The notes under the pieces were generated by a model that was not told the origin of the DNA, made no database searches, and saw only the letters and a list, made by a program, of their open reading frames with translations. 27,312 bases of DNA, taken from NCBI GenBank assembly GCA_900554175.1, contig USGK01000017.1, positions 1-27,312 of the forward strand. Direction: 5' to 3'. The DNA comes from an uncultured Clostridium sp. (GTDB lineage Bacteria; Bacillota; Clostridia; TANB77; CAG-508). Of this stretch, positions 7,553-15,010 are shown piece after piece (positions within the stretch are counted from its first letter, which is position 1; each line of letters begins with the position of its first letter). Both the position numbers and the translations under genes were made by a program.

Positions 7553-9370
7553 TTATTCTTCTCCATCGTCTAATTTTAAGACTGATAAAAAAGCTTCCTG
7601 TGGTAATTCTACTTTACCTATTTGACGCATTTTTTCTTTTCCTCTTTTTTGTTTTTCCAAAAGTTTTTTCTTTCTTGTAATATCTCCACCATAACATTTA
7701 GCAAGAACATCTTTACGAAGTGCTGAAATAGTCTCTCTTGCAATTATAGTTCCTCCGATTACAGCTTGTATTGGTATTGTAAATAAATGTCTTGGAATAA
7801 CCTTTTTTAGTTTTTCAACCATTTTTCTTCCTCTTGTGTATGCCATATCTTTATGAACTATAAATGAAAGTGCATCAACAGTTTCTCCATTTAATAAAAT
7901 ATCTAATTTAACAAGTTTTGCTGGTCTATATTCTTTTAGCTCATAATCAAAAGATGCATATCCTTTTGTTTTTGATTTTAAATTATCAAAAAAATCATAA
8001 ATTATTTCATTTAAAGGCATTTCATAGATTAAAGTAACTCTGTTTTCATCTAAATATTTCATATCTATGTATATCCCTCTTCTATTTTGACACATCTCCA
8101 TTATTCCGCCCACATAATCTTTCGGAGTTAAAATATTTGCTGTAACAATTGGCTCTTCCATAAAGTCTATTTCATTTTGTGGTGGTAAATCTCCTGGATT
8201 ATAAATCTCTAAAACTTCTCCATTTGTTTTATGTACTTTATATATAACTGATGGTGCAGTTGTAATTAACCCTAAGTCAAATTCTCTATCAAGTCTTTCT
8301 TCTATTATCTCTAAATGTAATAACCCTAGAAATCCACATCTAAATCCATATCCTAAAGCATTCGATGTTTCTTGTTCAAACTCAAGTGCTGCATCATTTA
8401 ATTGTAATTTTTCTAATGCAACTTTTAAAGCTTCATATTGACTTCCATCTACAGGATAAATCCCACAATACACCATTGGCTGTACTTTTTTATATCCTTT
8501 TAAAGGAATATCTGCTCTATTAGAGTTTAATGTGATTGTATCCCCTACATGTATTTCTGACAGGCTTTTTATACTTGCAGCTATATATCCAACCTCTCCT
8601 GCTTTTATTTCATTAATAGGCATATATGATCCAGGTACAAAATATCCCACTTCAGTTACAGTAAAAACTTTTTTTGATGCCATTAAATATATTTCATCAC
8701 CTACTTTTACAGAACCATCCATTACTCTTACATAAGCAACTGCCCCTTTATAATTATCATAATATGAATCAAAAATTAAACATTTGGTCTTGCCGTTTAC
8801 ATCACCTTTTGGACATGGTAAGTCTTTTACTATTCTTTCTAGCACTTCTTCAACATTTAACCCTGTTTTTGCAGAAATACATGGACTATCTTCTGCTGGA
8901 ATTCCTATTATATCTTCAATCTCTTTTTTTGTCTCTTCTGGTCTTGCACTTGCTAAATCTACTTTATTTATAACTGGTAAAATTTCTAGATTATTGTCTA
9001 TTGCCAAATAAACATTAGCCAATGTTTGTGCCTCTACTCCTTGAGTGCTATCAACAATTAAAATTGCTCCGTCACATGCTGCTAAACTTCTTGAAACTTC
9101 GTAGTTAAAGTCAACATGTCCAGGTGTATCTATTAAATTTAAAGTATATTCGTTTCCGTCTTTTGCTTTATATTTCATTCTTACAGACTGTGCTTTTATT
9201 GTTATACCTCTTTCTCGTTCTATTTCCATATTATCTAAAACTTGAGATTCCATTTCTCTTTTGGACAATACTCCTGTAAGTTCAATTAATCTATCTGCTA
9301 ATGTTGATTTTCCATGATCTATATGAGCTATTATACTAAAATTTCTTATATATTTTTGGTAGTTTTCCAT
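7553..9370 (-). CDS. lepA: Elongation factor 4 (LepA), ribosome-associated GTPase
   Basis: EF4 is a translational GTPase that binds the ribosome and affects translocation, initiation or assembly under stress. The GTPase motifs are the P-loop AHIDHGKST (15-23), the effector segment around ERERGITIKA (51-60), DTPGH (81-85) and NKVD (135-138). The LepA-specific C-terminal domain is present, with YHKDMAY-like IVHKDMAYTRGRKMVEKLK followed by the basic RKKKLLEKQKRGKEKMR region. At 605 residues it is full length. GGAGG lies eight bases before the ATG. It is the first gene of a four-gene minus-strand operon ending near 5402; in many Clostridia lepA is instead followed by hemW and hrcA. Confidence 0.97.
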   Translation of the reverse strand: MENYQKYIRNFSIIAHIDHGKSTLADRLIELTGVLSKREMESQVLDNMEIERERGITIKAQSVRMKYKAKDGNEYTLNLIDTPGHVDFNYEVSRSLAACDGAILIVDSTQGVEAQTLANVYLAIDNNLEILPVINKVDLASARPEETKKEIEDIIGIPAEDSPCISAKTGLNVEEVLERIVKDLPCPKGDVNGKTKCLIFDSYYDNYKGAVAYVRVMDGSVKVGDEIYLMASKKVFTVTEVGYFVPGSYMPINEIKAGEVGYIAASIKSLSEIHVGDTITLNSNRADIPLKGYKKVQPMVYCGIYPVDGSQYEALKVALEKLQLNDAALEFEQETSNALGYGFRCGFLGLLHLEIIEERLDREFDLGLITTAPSVIYKVHKTNGEVLEIYNPGDLPPQNEIDFMEEPIVTANILTPKDYVGGIMEMCQNRRGIYIDMKYLDENRVTLIYEMPLNEIIYDFFDNLKSKTKGYASFDYELKEYRPAKLVKLDILLNGETVDALSFIVHKDMAYTRGRKMVEKLKKVIPRHLFTIPIQAVIGGTIIARETISALRKDVLAKCYGGDITRKKKLLEKQKRGKEKMRQIGKVELPQEAFLSVLKLDDGEE

Positions 9371-9403
9371 ATATTTCCTCCAATCGCTTTTGGTATTTTA
9401 ACA

Positions 9404-9456
9404 TAATTGTATACAAAATGCTATAGTTTTTAAACAAAAAACGGTAATTGTATACA
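9404..9456. repeat. 12-base direct repeat TAATTGTATACA in the lepA leader
   Basis: TAATTGTATACA occurs at 9404-9415 and 9445-9456, 41 bp apart (about four helical turns). Each copy contains the palindromic core TGTATACA. One copy covers the lepA -10. It may be a two-site operator for an unknown regulator, or two similar -10 regions. Confidence 0.45.
9408..9437 (-). promoter_or_regulatory. lepA promoter
   Basis: On the minus strand TTGTTT (9437-9432), 18 bases of spacer and TATACA (9413-9408) give a reasonable vegetative promoter with its start site about 30 bases before lepA. The -10 lies inside a 12-base repeat that recurs 41 bases upstream. Confidence 0.5.
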
Positions 9457-9479
9457 TCTAATACATAAATAGTAACAGT

Positions 9480-9524
9480 AAAAAGATGTAATTTAGAAAA
9501 AATTATCTAAATTACATCTTTTTT
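9480..9524. terminator. Terminator behind the HD-domain gene
   Basis: A perfect 17-bp stem (9481-9497 with 9506-9522) closes an 8-base loop. T-runs follow on both strands (TTTTTT on plus, TTTTT on minus). The stop codon of the HD-domain gene (9507-9509) lies inside one arm. It separates the udg-gltD-HD operon from the lepA operon. Confidence 0.85.
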
Positions 9525-9995
9525 ATCAAAATAATTATTTTTAATATTTTTTTCATTAAAAGCAAAATATTTATCTACAAAAGTTATAATAAAGGTTTCT
9601 TTATATTTAGGTAGCTGCCAAGTAACAGGCCACATATGTTTTATTATCATATCTTTTTCTATATCATTTAAATTGGTTATTTTCATTGCATTTTGAAGTG
9701 CCGTCTTTGAGTGAGTAAATGCATGAAAACCTTTTCTTCCATTTTCTCTTTTATGCCAATCATATAAAAACAAATCGTGTAATAATCCTGCTCTTGCGGC
9801 TGATTTGTAATCTAATTTTTTCTTTTTGCATATTAAATAAGAATTATACGATACAAGCAAACAATGATTAAATCTTGTTACATTGAAGTGTTGTTTATAT
9901 TTTTTCATTTCTTGTACCATTTTATTTTCTAACAAATCTCTTATTAAATTAATATATTCTTCATCTTTTAAAATTTTATTTATATCTTCACACAT
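9507..9995 (-). CDS. HD-domain protein, predicted metal-dependent phosphohydrolase
   Basis: This 162-residue protein carries an HD domain: His44 in RFNHCLLVS, His73-Asp74 in AGLLHDLFLYDW, a possible distal His120 in IIKHMWPVTW and Asp141 in FVDKYFA. Proteins of this size and pattern occur widely in Clostridia as uncharacterised HD hydrolases; the substrate is unknown (nucleotides or phosphoesters are typical of the superfamily). There is no signal peptide. The start is supported by AAAGGAAG about eight bases upstream. It lies 57 bases behind the GltD-like gene and probably belongs to its operon, though an internal -10-like TATAAT (10014-10019) is present without a good -35. The stop codon lies within the terminator hairpin. 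Confidence 0.85.
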   Translation of the reverse strand: MCEDINKILKDEEYINLIRDLLENKMVQEMKKYKQHFNVTRFNHCLLVSYNSYLICKKKKLDYKSAARAGLLHDLFLYDWHKRENGRKGFHAFTHSKTALQNAMKITNLNDIEKDMIIKHMWPVTWQLPKYKETFIITFVDKYFAFNEKNIKNNYFDKKDVI

Positions 9996-10052
9996 AAATC
10001 TTCTTCCTTTGATATTATAAAATTAGTTAAATTTTATTCTTTATATAATATG

Positions 10053-11357
10053 TTAATATTTTAAAAATTCATCAATAATATTTTCCGCTGTATCTCTTCC
10101 GGATTTTGCTGCCCATGCTACTGTTTGAGTATTTCCAGCTAAATCTCCTATTGCATATATTTTGTTATCAGATGTTTTATTTTTTTCATCTACTTTTATT
10201 CCATTCCATTGATTTAATTGCAATCCCAATTTTGAAACAAATTCTTCTGGCTTTGACCCCAAAGCCATTATTATATAATCTGTATTTATTTCATAATTTG
10301 ATTCTTCTATATTTACTGGTGAAAGTCTTGTTTCTCCTTCTTTTTTTATAAGCTCTGTCTTAATTAATTCCACTTTTTTTACTGCATTTTTTTCATTTCC
10401 AATTATTTTAACTATATTATTTTGGAATAAAAACTCTATTCCTTCATTAATTGCTGCATTTATCTCTTTTTCTTCTGCTGGCATTTGTTCTTTAGATCTT
10501 CTATAAACAACCACTACTTTTTTTGCTCCTAATCTTTTTACAGTCCTTGCTACATCCATTGCTACATTTCCCCCGCCATTTACAATTACTGTTTTTCCTT
10601 TATACTGTGGATGTAAATTATGCTCTAGAAGCTCATTTCCTCCAAATACACCATTTAGATTTTCTCCTTCTATTCTTATATTTTTTGATTTATTTGCACC
10701 AAATGCTAAAACAATTACATCATAAATTTCTTTTAATTCTGACAAATTTATATTCTTTCCAAGTTCCTGATTATATTTTACTTCAATACCTAAATCTAAA
10801 ATTTTTTTAATTGATTTTTTTACAATTTCTTTCTCAAGTCTAAAATCAGGTATTCCATAAATCATTAATCCTCCAAGATAGTTATATCTTTCATAAATTG
10901 TTACTTTTACACCTTTTCTTGCTAAAAAAGCCGCACATGTAAGTCCAGCAGGACCTCCACCTATTATTGCTACTTGCCTTTTTCTTATTTTTTTCAAGTA
11001 TATTTCTTTGTTTATATCCACATCTTCTTCACTTAATGTTAATTTTTTAATTGAAAAGTTTTCTTTTATAGAAAAGTCTCCTATATAACTTTCTAAATTA
11101 CCTATATTTACTGGTTCATTTTTTATTCCTCTTATACACGAACCCTCACACTGCTTCTTGTGTGGACAAATTCTTCCACAAATTGCAGGCAATACTGTTG
11201 TTTTACTAAGAATATTATATGCTTCTTCATATTTTTCATTTTTTATTTTTTCTATAAATAGTGGAATATCATTATTTAATGGACATCCTTTTCTAGAACA
11301 TGGTTTTACTTTACAATTTAAACAATAATTTGCTTCCTTTATTATTTCTTCTGACAT
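10053..11357 (-). CDS. GltD-like NAD(P)-dependent FAD/FeS oxidoreductase (glutamate synthase small-subunit type)
   Basis: The protein (434 residues) has the GltD layout: two N-terminal cysteine clusters for [4Fe-4S] centres (Cys12, 15, 20, 25 and Cys60, 64, 70, 74), an FAD-binding motif IIGGGPAG (131-138), an NADPH-binding motif VNGGGNVAMD (259-268) followed by VVVVYRRS, and a C-terminal FAD motif YAIGDLAG near residue 405. GltD passes electrons from NADPH to the large subunit GltB. No gltB is in this window, so it may work with a distant GltB or as a different electron-transfer subunit (NfnB or sulfide dehydrogenase type). The start has AGGAG about six bases upstream. It lies 43 bases behind the uracil-DNA glycosylase gene. 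Confidence 0.85.
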   Translation of the reverse strand: MSEEIIKEANYCLNCKVKPCSRKGCPLNNDIPLFIEKIKNEKYEEAYNILSKTTVLPAICGRICPHKKQCEGSCIRGIKNEPVNIGNLESYIGDFSIKENFSIKKLTLSEEDVDINKEIYLKKIRKRQVAIIGGGPAGLTCAAFLARKGVKVTIYERYNYLGGLMIYGIPDFRLEKEIVKKSIKKILDLGIEVKYNQELGKNINLSELKEIYDVIVLAFGANKSKNIRIEGENLNGVFGGNELLEHNLHPQYKGKTVIVNGGGNVAMDVARTVKRLGAKKVVVVYRRSKEQMPAEEKEINAAINEGIEFLFQNNIVKIIGNEKNAVKKVELIKTELIKKEGETRLSPVNIEESNYEINTDYIIMALGSKPEEFVSKLGLQLNQWNGIKVDEKNKTSDNKIYAIGDLAGNTQTVAWAAKSGRDTAENIIDEFLKY

Positions 11358-11400
11358 TTATTTCTCCTATTTTCTTTTTCATATTTTTATTACTGCAATT

Positions 11401-11964
11401 TTATTGATAATCAATTTCTCTCAACTTTTCCTGCACCTTTTTTAAATCTTTTATAAAGTCTATCTTCTTTGTTTCATCTCTTAAAAGTGCAGCAGGATGC
11501 CATGTAGGCATGTAGAAAATATTCTTTTTCTCTTGCCAGATTCCTCGTGATGCAGTAATTTTATATTCTTCTCCAAGTATATTTTGAAGAGCTATTCTTC
11601 CTAAAAGAACTATTATTTTTGGCTTTATTATAATTACTTGATTTCTTAAATAGTTCATACATCCTTTTATTTCGTCAATTTGTGGATCTCGATTATGTGG
11701 TGGTCTACATTTAACAATATTAGCTATATAAACATTTTCTCTTTTTATTCCAATTATATCAAAAGCATTATCCATAAGTTTTCCTGCTTTTCCCACAAAA
11801 GGTCTTCCTTGACTATCTTCGTCTGCTCCCGGACCTTCGCCTATAAACATTACTTTTGCATTTATATTTCCTTCACCAAATACTGTATTTATTCTAGTTG
11901 TACATAGTTTGCATTTATTACATTTTGATACTTCTTTTTTTAAATCTTCTATATTGTCATACAT
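11401..11964 (-). CDS. Uracil-DNA glycosylase, family 4 (Fe-S type)
   Basis: It removes uracil from DNA as the first step of base-excision repair. The family-4 signs are clear: motif GEGPGADED (42-50), RPFVGKAG (54-61), the C-terminal motif HPAALLR (156-162) and four cysteines in the positions that hold a [4Fe-4S] cluster (Cys15, Cys18, Cys86 in NIVKCRPP, and Cys102). Cys21 is extra. At 187 residues it has the normal length. The ribosome site is TGGAGA, seven bases before the ATG. It leads the udg-gltD-like-HD operon from a near-consensus promoter at 12000-12028. Confidence 0.93.
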   Translation of the reverse strand: MYDNIEDLKKEVSKCNKCKLCTTRINTVFGEGNINAKVMFIGEGPGADEDSQGRPFVGKAGKLMDNAFDIIGIKRENVYIANIVKCRPPHNRDPQIDEIKGCMNYLRNQVIIIKPKIIVLLGRIALQNILGEEYKITASRGIWQEKKNIFYMPTWHPAALLRDETKKIDFIKDLKKVQEKLREIDYQ

Positions 11965-11999
11965 TTTATTTCTCCATTTATATTGTTTTATCTTGTATT

Positions 12000-12028
12000 A
12001 TTATACTCTTTATATATTACAAAGTCAA
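12000..12028 (-). promoter_or_regulatory. Promoter of the uracil-DNA glycosylase operon
   Basis: On the minus strand TTGACT (12028-12023), a 17-base spacer and TATAAT (12005-12000) form a near-perfect vegetative promoter, 36 bases upstream of the start codon. Confidence 0.7.
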
Positions 12029-12083
12029 AGATTTTAAGAATGTAATATTTGCCAATTACTCAAAAATAAATCTGTTTTACCTA

Positions 12084-12112
12084 TTGAAAAAAAAATTAAT
12101 TTACTATATAAT
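12084..12112 (+). promoter_or_regulatory. Promoter of tRNA-Ser
   Basis: TTGAAA (12084-12089), a 17-base spacer and TATAAT (12107-12112) lie 14 bases before the mature 5' end of the tRNA. Confidence 0.75.
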
Positions 12113-12126
12113 CTATCTATAATAAT

Positions 12127-12217
12127 GGAGTTGTATCGAAGTGGTCATAACGAGGCTGACTCGAAATCAGTTATACCTTAACCGGTACCGTGGGTTCGAA
12201 TCCCACCAACTCCGCCA
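12127..12217 (+). tRNA. tRNA-Ser(CGA)
   Basis: The acceptor GGAGTTG pairs with CAACTCC. The D-arm is TCG/CGA. The anticodon arm GCTGA-CTCGAAA-TCAGT has CGA in the loop. A long variable arm (ACC-TTAACC-GGT) marks a class II tRNA, the T-arm is GTGGG-TTCGAAT-CCCAC, the discriminator is G, and CCA is encoded. It reads UCG, a rare codon in such an AT-rich genome. A T-rich run follows directly. Confidence 0.96.
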
Positions 12218-12508
12218 TTCTTTTTTAAATTTTTATTTCATTTTATTTATTTATTTTTTAGTAAATTTCTCCAAAAAATAAATTTTCAAATTGAAACTTT
12301 TTATTATAACTGTTCATTTTTATTTACTTTTTTATTATCTAAAATTTTGTTCTTTAAATTTGTAATTTTTTTCAACAATATAAACTGAATTTTTTCAAAT
12401 AAATTGTATATAATAATTACTATTAAATTAATAATTTAATTTAATTTTTGCTTCATCAAATAAATTTTAAGTATACAGTATTTTTCTTAGAATTAGAAAG
12501 GAATTTAT
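12218..12508. other. AT-rich gap of about 290 bases without a gene
   Basis: The gap is almost entirely A and T and has no convincing open frame on either strand. The only signal I see is TATAAT at 12409-12414, with CTGAAT 18 bases upstream as a weak -35, which could drive the gene at 12509. Confidence 0.5.
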
Positions 12509-12946
12509 ATGCAAGATAATGATTTAAATGTTTTGGACGAAATAAACAAAGGCTCTACTATGGGAATGGATGCAATTGAATTTATTTCTAAAAAAGTTGG
12601 AGATCCTAAATTTAAAGATACTCTAAATGTTGAGTATGGAAAATATCAAGATATATCTAACAGAGTTAATGAAATTTATTCAAATTATACTCATGAAAAA
12701 GAGCCTCATGAAACAAGCGCAATGAATAAAATAATGACTTGGTGGGGCATTCAAATGAAAGCTATGTCTGACCAAAGTAATTCAAACTTGTCTGAACTTC
12801 TTTTAAACGGAACTAATATGGGAATTATTGAAGGTAGAAGGTTGATTAATCAGAATCCTGGTATTAATGAACCCATCAAAACTCTTTTATGCGATTTTGT
12901 TAAAATGCAGGAAGACAGTGTTGAAACATTAAAGACATTCTTGTAA
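12509..12946 (+). CDS. Small helical protein, possibly four-helix DUF2383/ferritin-like
   Basis: The protein has 145 residues, no signal peptide and no membrane segment. It seems all helical, with segments at about 5-28, 33-60, 68-95 and 112-145. The middle part IMTWWGIQMKAMSDQSNSN and the end FVKMQEDSVETLKTFL fit the last helices of a bundle. The pattern resembles PA2169/DUF2383 four-helix proteins, but metal-binding Glu/His ligands are not obvious, so the match is weak. The start follows AAAGGA. It is monocistronic, between two tRNA genes. The function is unknown. Confidence 0.7.
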   Translation: MQDNDLNVLDEINKGSTMGMDAIEFISKKVGDPKFKDTLNVEYGKYQDISNRVNEIYSNYTHEKEPHETSAMNKIMTWWGIQMKAMSDQSNSNLSELLLNGTNMGIIEGRRLINQNPGINEPIKTLLCDFVKMQEDSVETLKTFL

Positions 12947-12964
12947 AAATAATTTATTTTTACC

Positions 12965-12989
12965 AAGCCCAGGCATAAAGCCTGGGCTT
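12965..12989. terminator. GC-rich hairpin, probable terminator
   Basis: AAGCCCAGGC (12965-12974) pairs perfectly with GCCTGGGCTT (12980-12989) around ATAAA. It is by far the most GC-rich hairpin outside the tRNAs. It lies 18 bases after the stop of the 12509 gene and about 50 bases beyond the 3' end of the convergent tRNA-Gln. Neither side has an ideal T-run (ACATATTGTTTT on plus, GGTAAAAATAAATT on minus), so the direction is uncertain. Confidence 0.6.
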
Positions 12990-13038
12990 ACATATTGTTT
13001 TGTACATGAAATAATTATTTAAGTTAATAGATACAATG

Positions 13039-13113
13039 TGGCTGGGGTACTGTGATTCGAACACAGGAATGTCGGAGTCAGAGTCCGATGCCTTACCACT
13101 TGGCGATACCCCA
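13039..13113 (-). tRNA. tRNA-Gln(CTG)
   Basis: Read on the minus strand, the acceptor TGGGGTA pairs with TACCCCA and the D-arm is GCC/GGC. The anticodon arm TCGGA-CTCTGAC-TCCGA carries CTG, and the T-arm is CTGTG-TTCGAAT-CACAG. The discriminator is G and CCA is encoded. It reads CAG, the minor glutamine codon here. Confidence 0.96.
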
Positions 13114-13117
13114 ATAT

Positions 13118-13159
13118 AAAAAATAAGATACTTTAACATAATTATTATAAAGCATCTTA
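13118..13159 (-). terminator. Terminator of sleB, overlapping the tRNA-Gln promoter
   Basis: On the minus strand TAAGATGCTTTA (13159-13148) pairs with TAAAGTATCTTA (13135-13124) with one mismatch, followed by six T (13123-13118). It comes 26 bases after the sleB stop and ends five bases before tRNA-Gln. Confidence 0.75.
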
Positions 13160-13172
13160 CTTTTAAATTCAA
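13144..13172 (-). promoter_or_regulatory. tRNA-Gln promoter inside the sleB terminator
   Basis: On the minus strand TTGAAT (13172-13167), a 17-base spacer and TATAAT (13149-13144) form a strong promoter. Its -10 lies at the loop edge of the sleB terminator, so its transcripts would start within the loop and could not form that hairpin. Confidence 0.65.
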
Positions 13173-13185
13173 GTATTTTTTAAAA

Positions 13186-13875
13186 TTATTTACAAAATCT
13201 ATGTTTTCCAATAGTAACAGTATGTGGTCTAGACCATATCCATTTATTGGTTGCAGTATTAGGATTAAAATAATAAATTGCGCCATATGACGGATCCCAT
13301 CCATTTATTGCATCTTGAGCTGCTTTAATCGCTGTACTATCCGGACTCATATTAATTTGACCATCTGAAACAGCATCAAAAGCTCCTGCTTGATAAATTA
13401 CCCCAGCTATCGTATTTGGAAATGAACTGCTTTTTACTCTATTCATTACGACTGCTCCTACAGCCACTTGTCCAACGTAACTTTCTCCTCTTGCTTCTCC
13501 GTAAATAAGATGAGAAAGTAAATTTACATTATTTGAATTACTACTTGTTGAACCAGAAGAATTCTTTGATGATGTTATTCCCATCGCAGAAAGAGTTTTT
13601 TCTCCTGCTATTCCATCAGCTTTCAATCCATTTTTTTGCTGAAACTTTTTTACTGCTGTTAATGTTTTACTTCCATATACACCATCAACAGATCCATTAT
13701 AATATCCCCATCTTTTTAGTTTTTCTTGAATTTGTTTAACCTCATTTCCTCTAGATCCATATTTAGATAGGGCATTTACTTTATATGCATTTGAGATTAT
13801 GCTAAATAATATCCCTACAATACACAAAAATATAATTAATAACTTCTTCTTATTCTTTAATCTATTCTTAAACAT
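13186..13875 (-). CDS. sleB: Spore cortex-lytic enzyme SleB
   Basis: It is a germination lytic transglycosylase that cuts spore cortex peptidoglycan. The order is a basic N-terminus with a signal peptide or anchor (about residues 10-36), a PG_binding_1 domain (about 42-98, with GSRGNEVKQIQEKL and DGVYGSKTLTAVKKFQ), a Ser/Asn-rich linker (102-117) and a SleB/hydrolase_2 domain (118-229). The proposed catalytic Glu127 is in IYGEARGE. The C-terminal GKHRFC is typical. At 229 residues it is a little short of Bacillus SleB, mainly in the linker. There is no ypeB behind it; a terminator and tRNA-Gln follow. The AGAAAGG ribosome site is embedded in a long hairpin. In Bacillus the gene is under the forespore factor sigma-G; I could not find a convincing such promoter. 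Confidence 0.93.
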   Translation of the reverse strand: MFKNRLKNKKKLLIIFLCIVGILFSIISNAYKVNALSKYGSRGNEVKQIQEKLKRWGYYNGSVDGVYGSKTLTAVKKFQQKNGLKADGIAGEKTLSAMGITSSKNSSGSTSSNSNNVNLLSHLIYGEARGESYVGQVAVGAVVMNRVKSSSFPNTIAGVIYQAGAFDAVSDGQINMSPDSTAIKAAQDAINGWDPSYGAIYYFNPNTATNKWIWSRPHTVTIGKHRFCK

Positions 13876-13937
13876 AAAAAAACCTTTCTAAATAAAAATA
13901 TATATTACTACTTATTTTTATCTAAAAAGGTTTTTTT
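13876..13937 (-). terminator. holA terminator hairpin that overlaps the sleB ribosome site
   Basis: On the minus strand seven A, CC and TTT (13937-13926) pair perfectly with AAAGG and seven T (13887-13876). The stem is extended by a second near-perfect 12-bp segment (about 13924-13913 with 13901-13890). The final seven T are directly followed by the sleB ATG, and the closing arm contains the sleB Shine-Dalgarno AAAGG. Confidence 0.7.
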
Positions 13938-13957
13938 ATACATTTTTCATTAAATAT

Positions 13958-14980
13958 TTAAGAACAATATGCACATAAAATAGATTCAAATCCAACTTCT
14001 AAATCAATCAATCCTATTTTATAATTATAATCTAAGTCACACAGTTCTCTTAAAATTTTTTTCAATTCTTTTACTTTAAAATATCCTGCCTGCATTTTAT
14101 ATTTATTTACTAAAAAAACTTGATTAGGTTTCAAATTTAAACTAGATGCAACGTCCTTTTTTAAGTTTAATGCTACTTTTGTTAAATATAATTTTTTAAA
14201 ATGATTATATAATGTAATCATAATTTTTTGTACAGGCTCTTTTGCTAAAATAAGATTTCTTAGAACATCTATAGCTTCTCTTGTATCTTTTTTTCCTAAG
14301 CTATCTGTTAAATCAAATATTACACTTTCAACTTTTTTTATACACAATTTGTCAATAGTTTGTTTATCTACTATTCCACCTTTTCCTGCATATTCTATTA
14401 ATTTTCTTGACTCATTTATAAGTTCTTGCATATTTGTCCCACAACATTCTATTAAATAGATAATCATATTGTTTTCAATTTTTACACCATATGCATCAAA
14501 AATTGCTTTTAATCTTTTTTGAATTTGACTAGCTTTTTGATACTCGAAATTACAAACTACCCCTTCCTTTTCTATTGTTTGTAAAAGACTACATTTTTCA
14601 ACTGTTTCTTCTACAAAAATAAGAACTACACATTTTCTTAACATTTCTATATTTTGTTCTATATATTTATTTATCTTTTCTTTTAATGCTAAATTTTCAC
14701 TTTTTCCCTTTTTGTTATCTTTTGAAAATAATTTTGTGTTTTTAGCAATTATTAATTTTTTTTCAAAACCAAATGCAGGTGTTTCCAAATCTGATATAAT
14801 ATTTTCAACATTATTTTCGTCGATTGTTATATAATTTATACCGTTTATTAATTCTCCAAATGATTTTTTTATTTTCTTTAAAGAATTTTCAAGTAAAAAC
14901 TTTTCTTCTCCATAAAAAAGGTATAAACTATTAATCTCATCTTTTTTTAATTCTTCCTCAAGTTCTTCAATTTTTAGCAT
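13958..14980 (-). CDS. holA: DNA polymerase III delta subunit
   Basis: HolA is the clamp-loader subunit that opens the beta clamp. The N-terminus (KDEINSLYLFYGEEKFLLEN) matches the start of the HolA AAA-like domain (LFYGEE), and the C-terminal collar region has the usual helical pattern (NLILAKEPVQKIMITLYNHF). The longest frame begins with GTG at 14989, but that codon is only one base from the AAGGA ribosome site. The ATG at 14980, with 10-base spacing, is preferred, giving 340 residues, normal for the family. It lies 30 bases behind the debranching enzyme gene and is followed by a long terminator hairpin. In many Firmicutes holA follows comEC and precedes rpsT; that context is absent. Confidence 0.9.
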   Translation of the reverse strand: MLKIEELEEELKKDEINSLYLFYGEEKFLLENSLKKIKKSFGELINGINYITIDENNVENIISDLETPAFGFEKKLIIAKNTKLFSKDNKKGKSENLALKEKINKYIEQNIEMLRKCVVLIFVEETVEKCSLLQTIEKEGVVCNFEYQKASQIQKRLKAIFDAYGVKIENNMIIYLIECCGTNMQELINESRKLIEYAGKGGIVDKQTIDKLCIKKVESVIFDLTDSLGKKDTREAIDVLRNLILAKEPVQKIMITLYNHFKKLYLTKVALNLKKDVASSLNLKPNQVFLVNKYKMQAGYFKVKELKKILRELCDLDYNYKIGLIDLEVGFESILCAYCS

Positions 14981-15010
14981 TAATATCACATCCTTATTTT
15001 ATTTAGCTTA

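Noticed and set aside
11898..12122. Plus-strand frame of 74 codons upstream of tRNA-Ser
   Set aside because: It overlaps the udg start and both promoters; low-complexity Ile/Tyr/Leu translation and no ribosome site.
12960..13304. Minus-strand frame of 114 codons
   Set aside because: It runs through tRNA-Gln and the terminator and overlaps sleB out of frame; no ribosome site.
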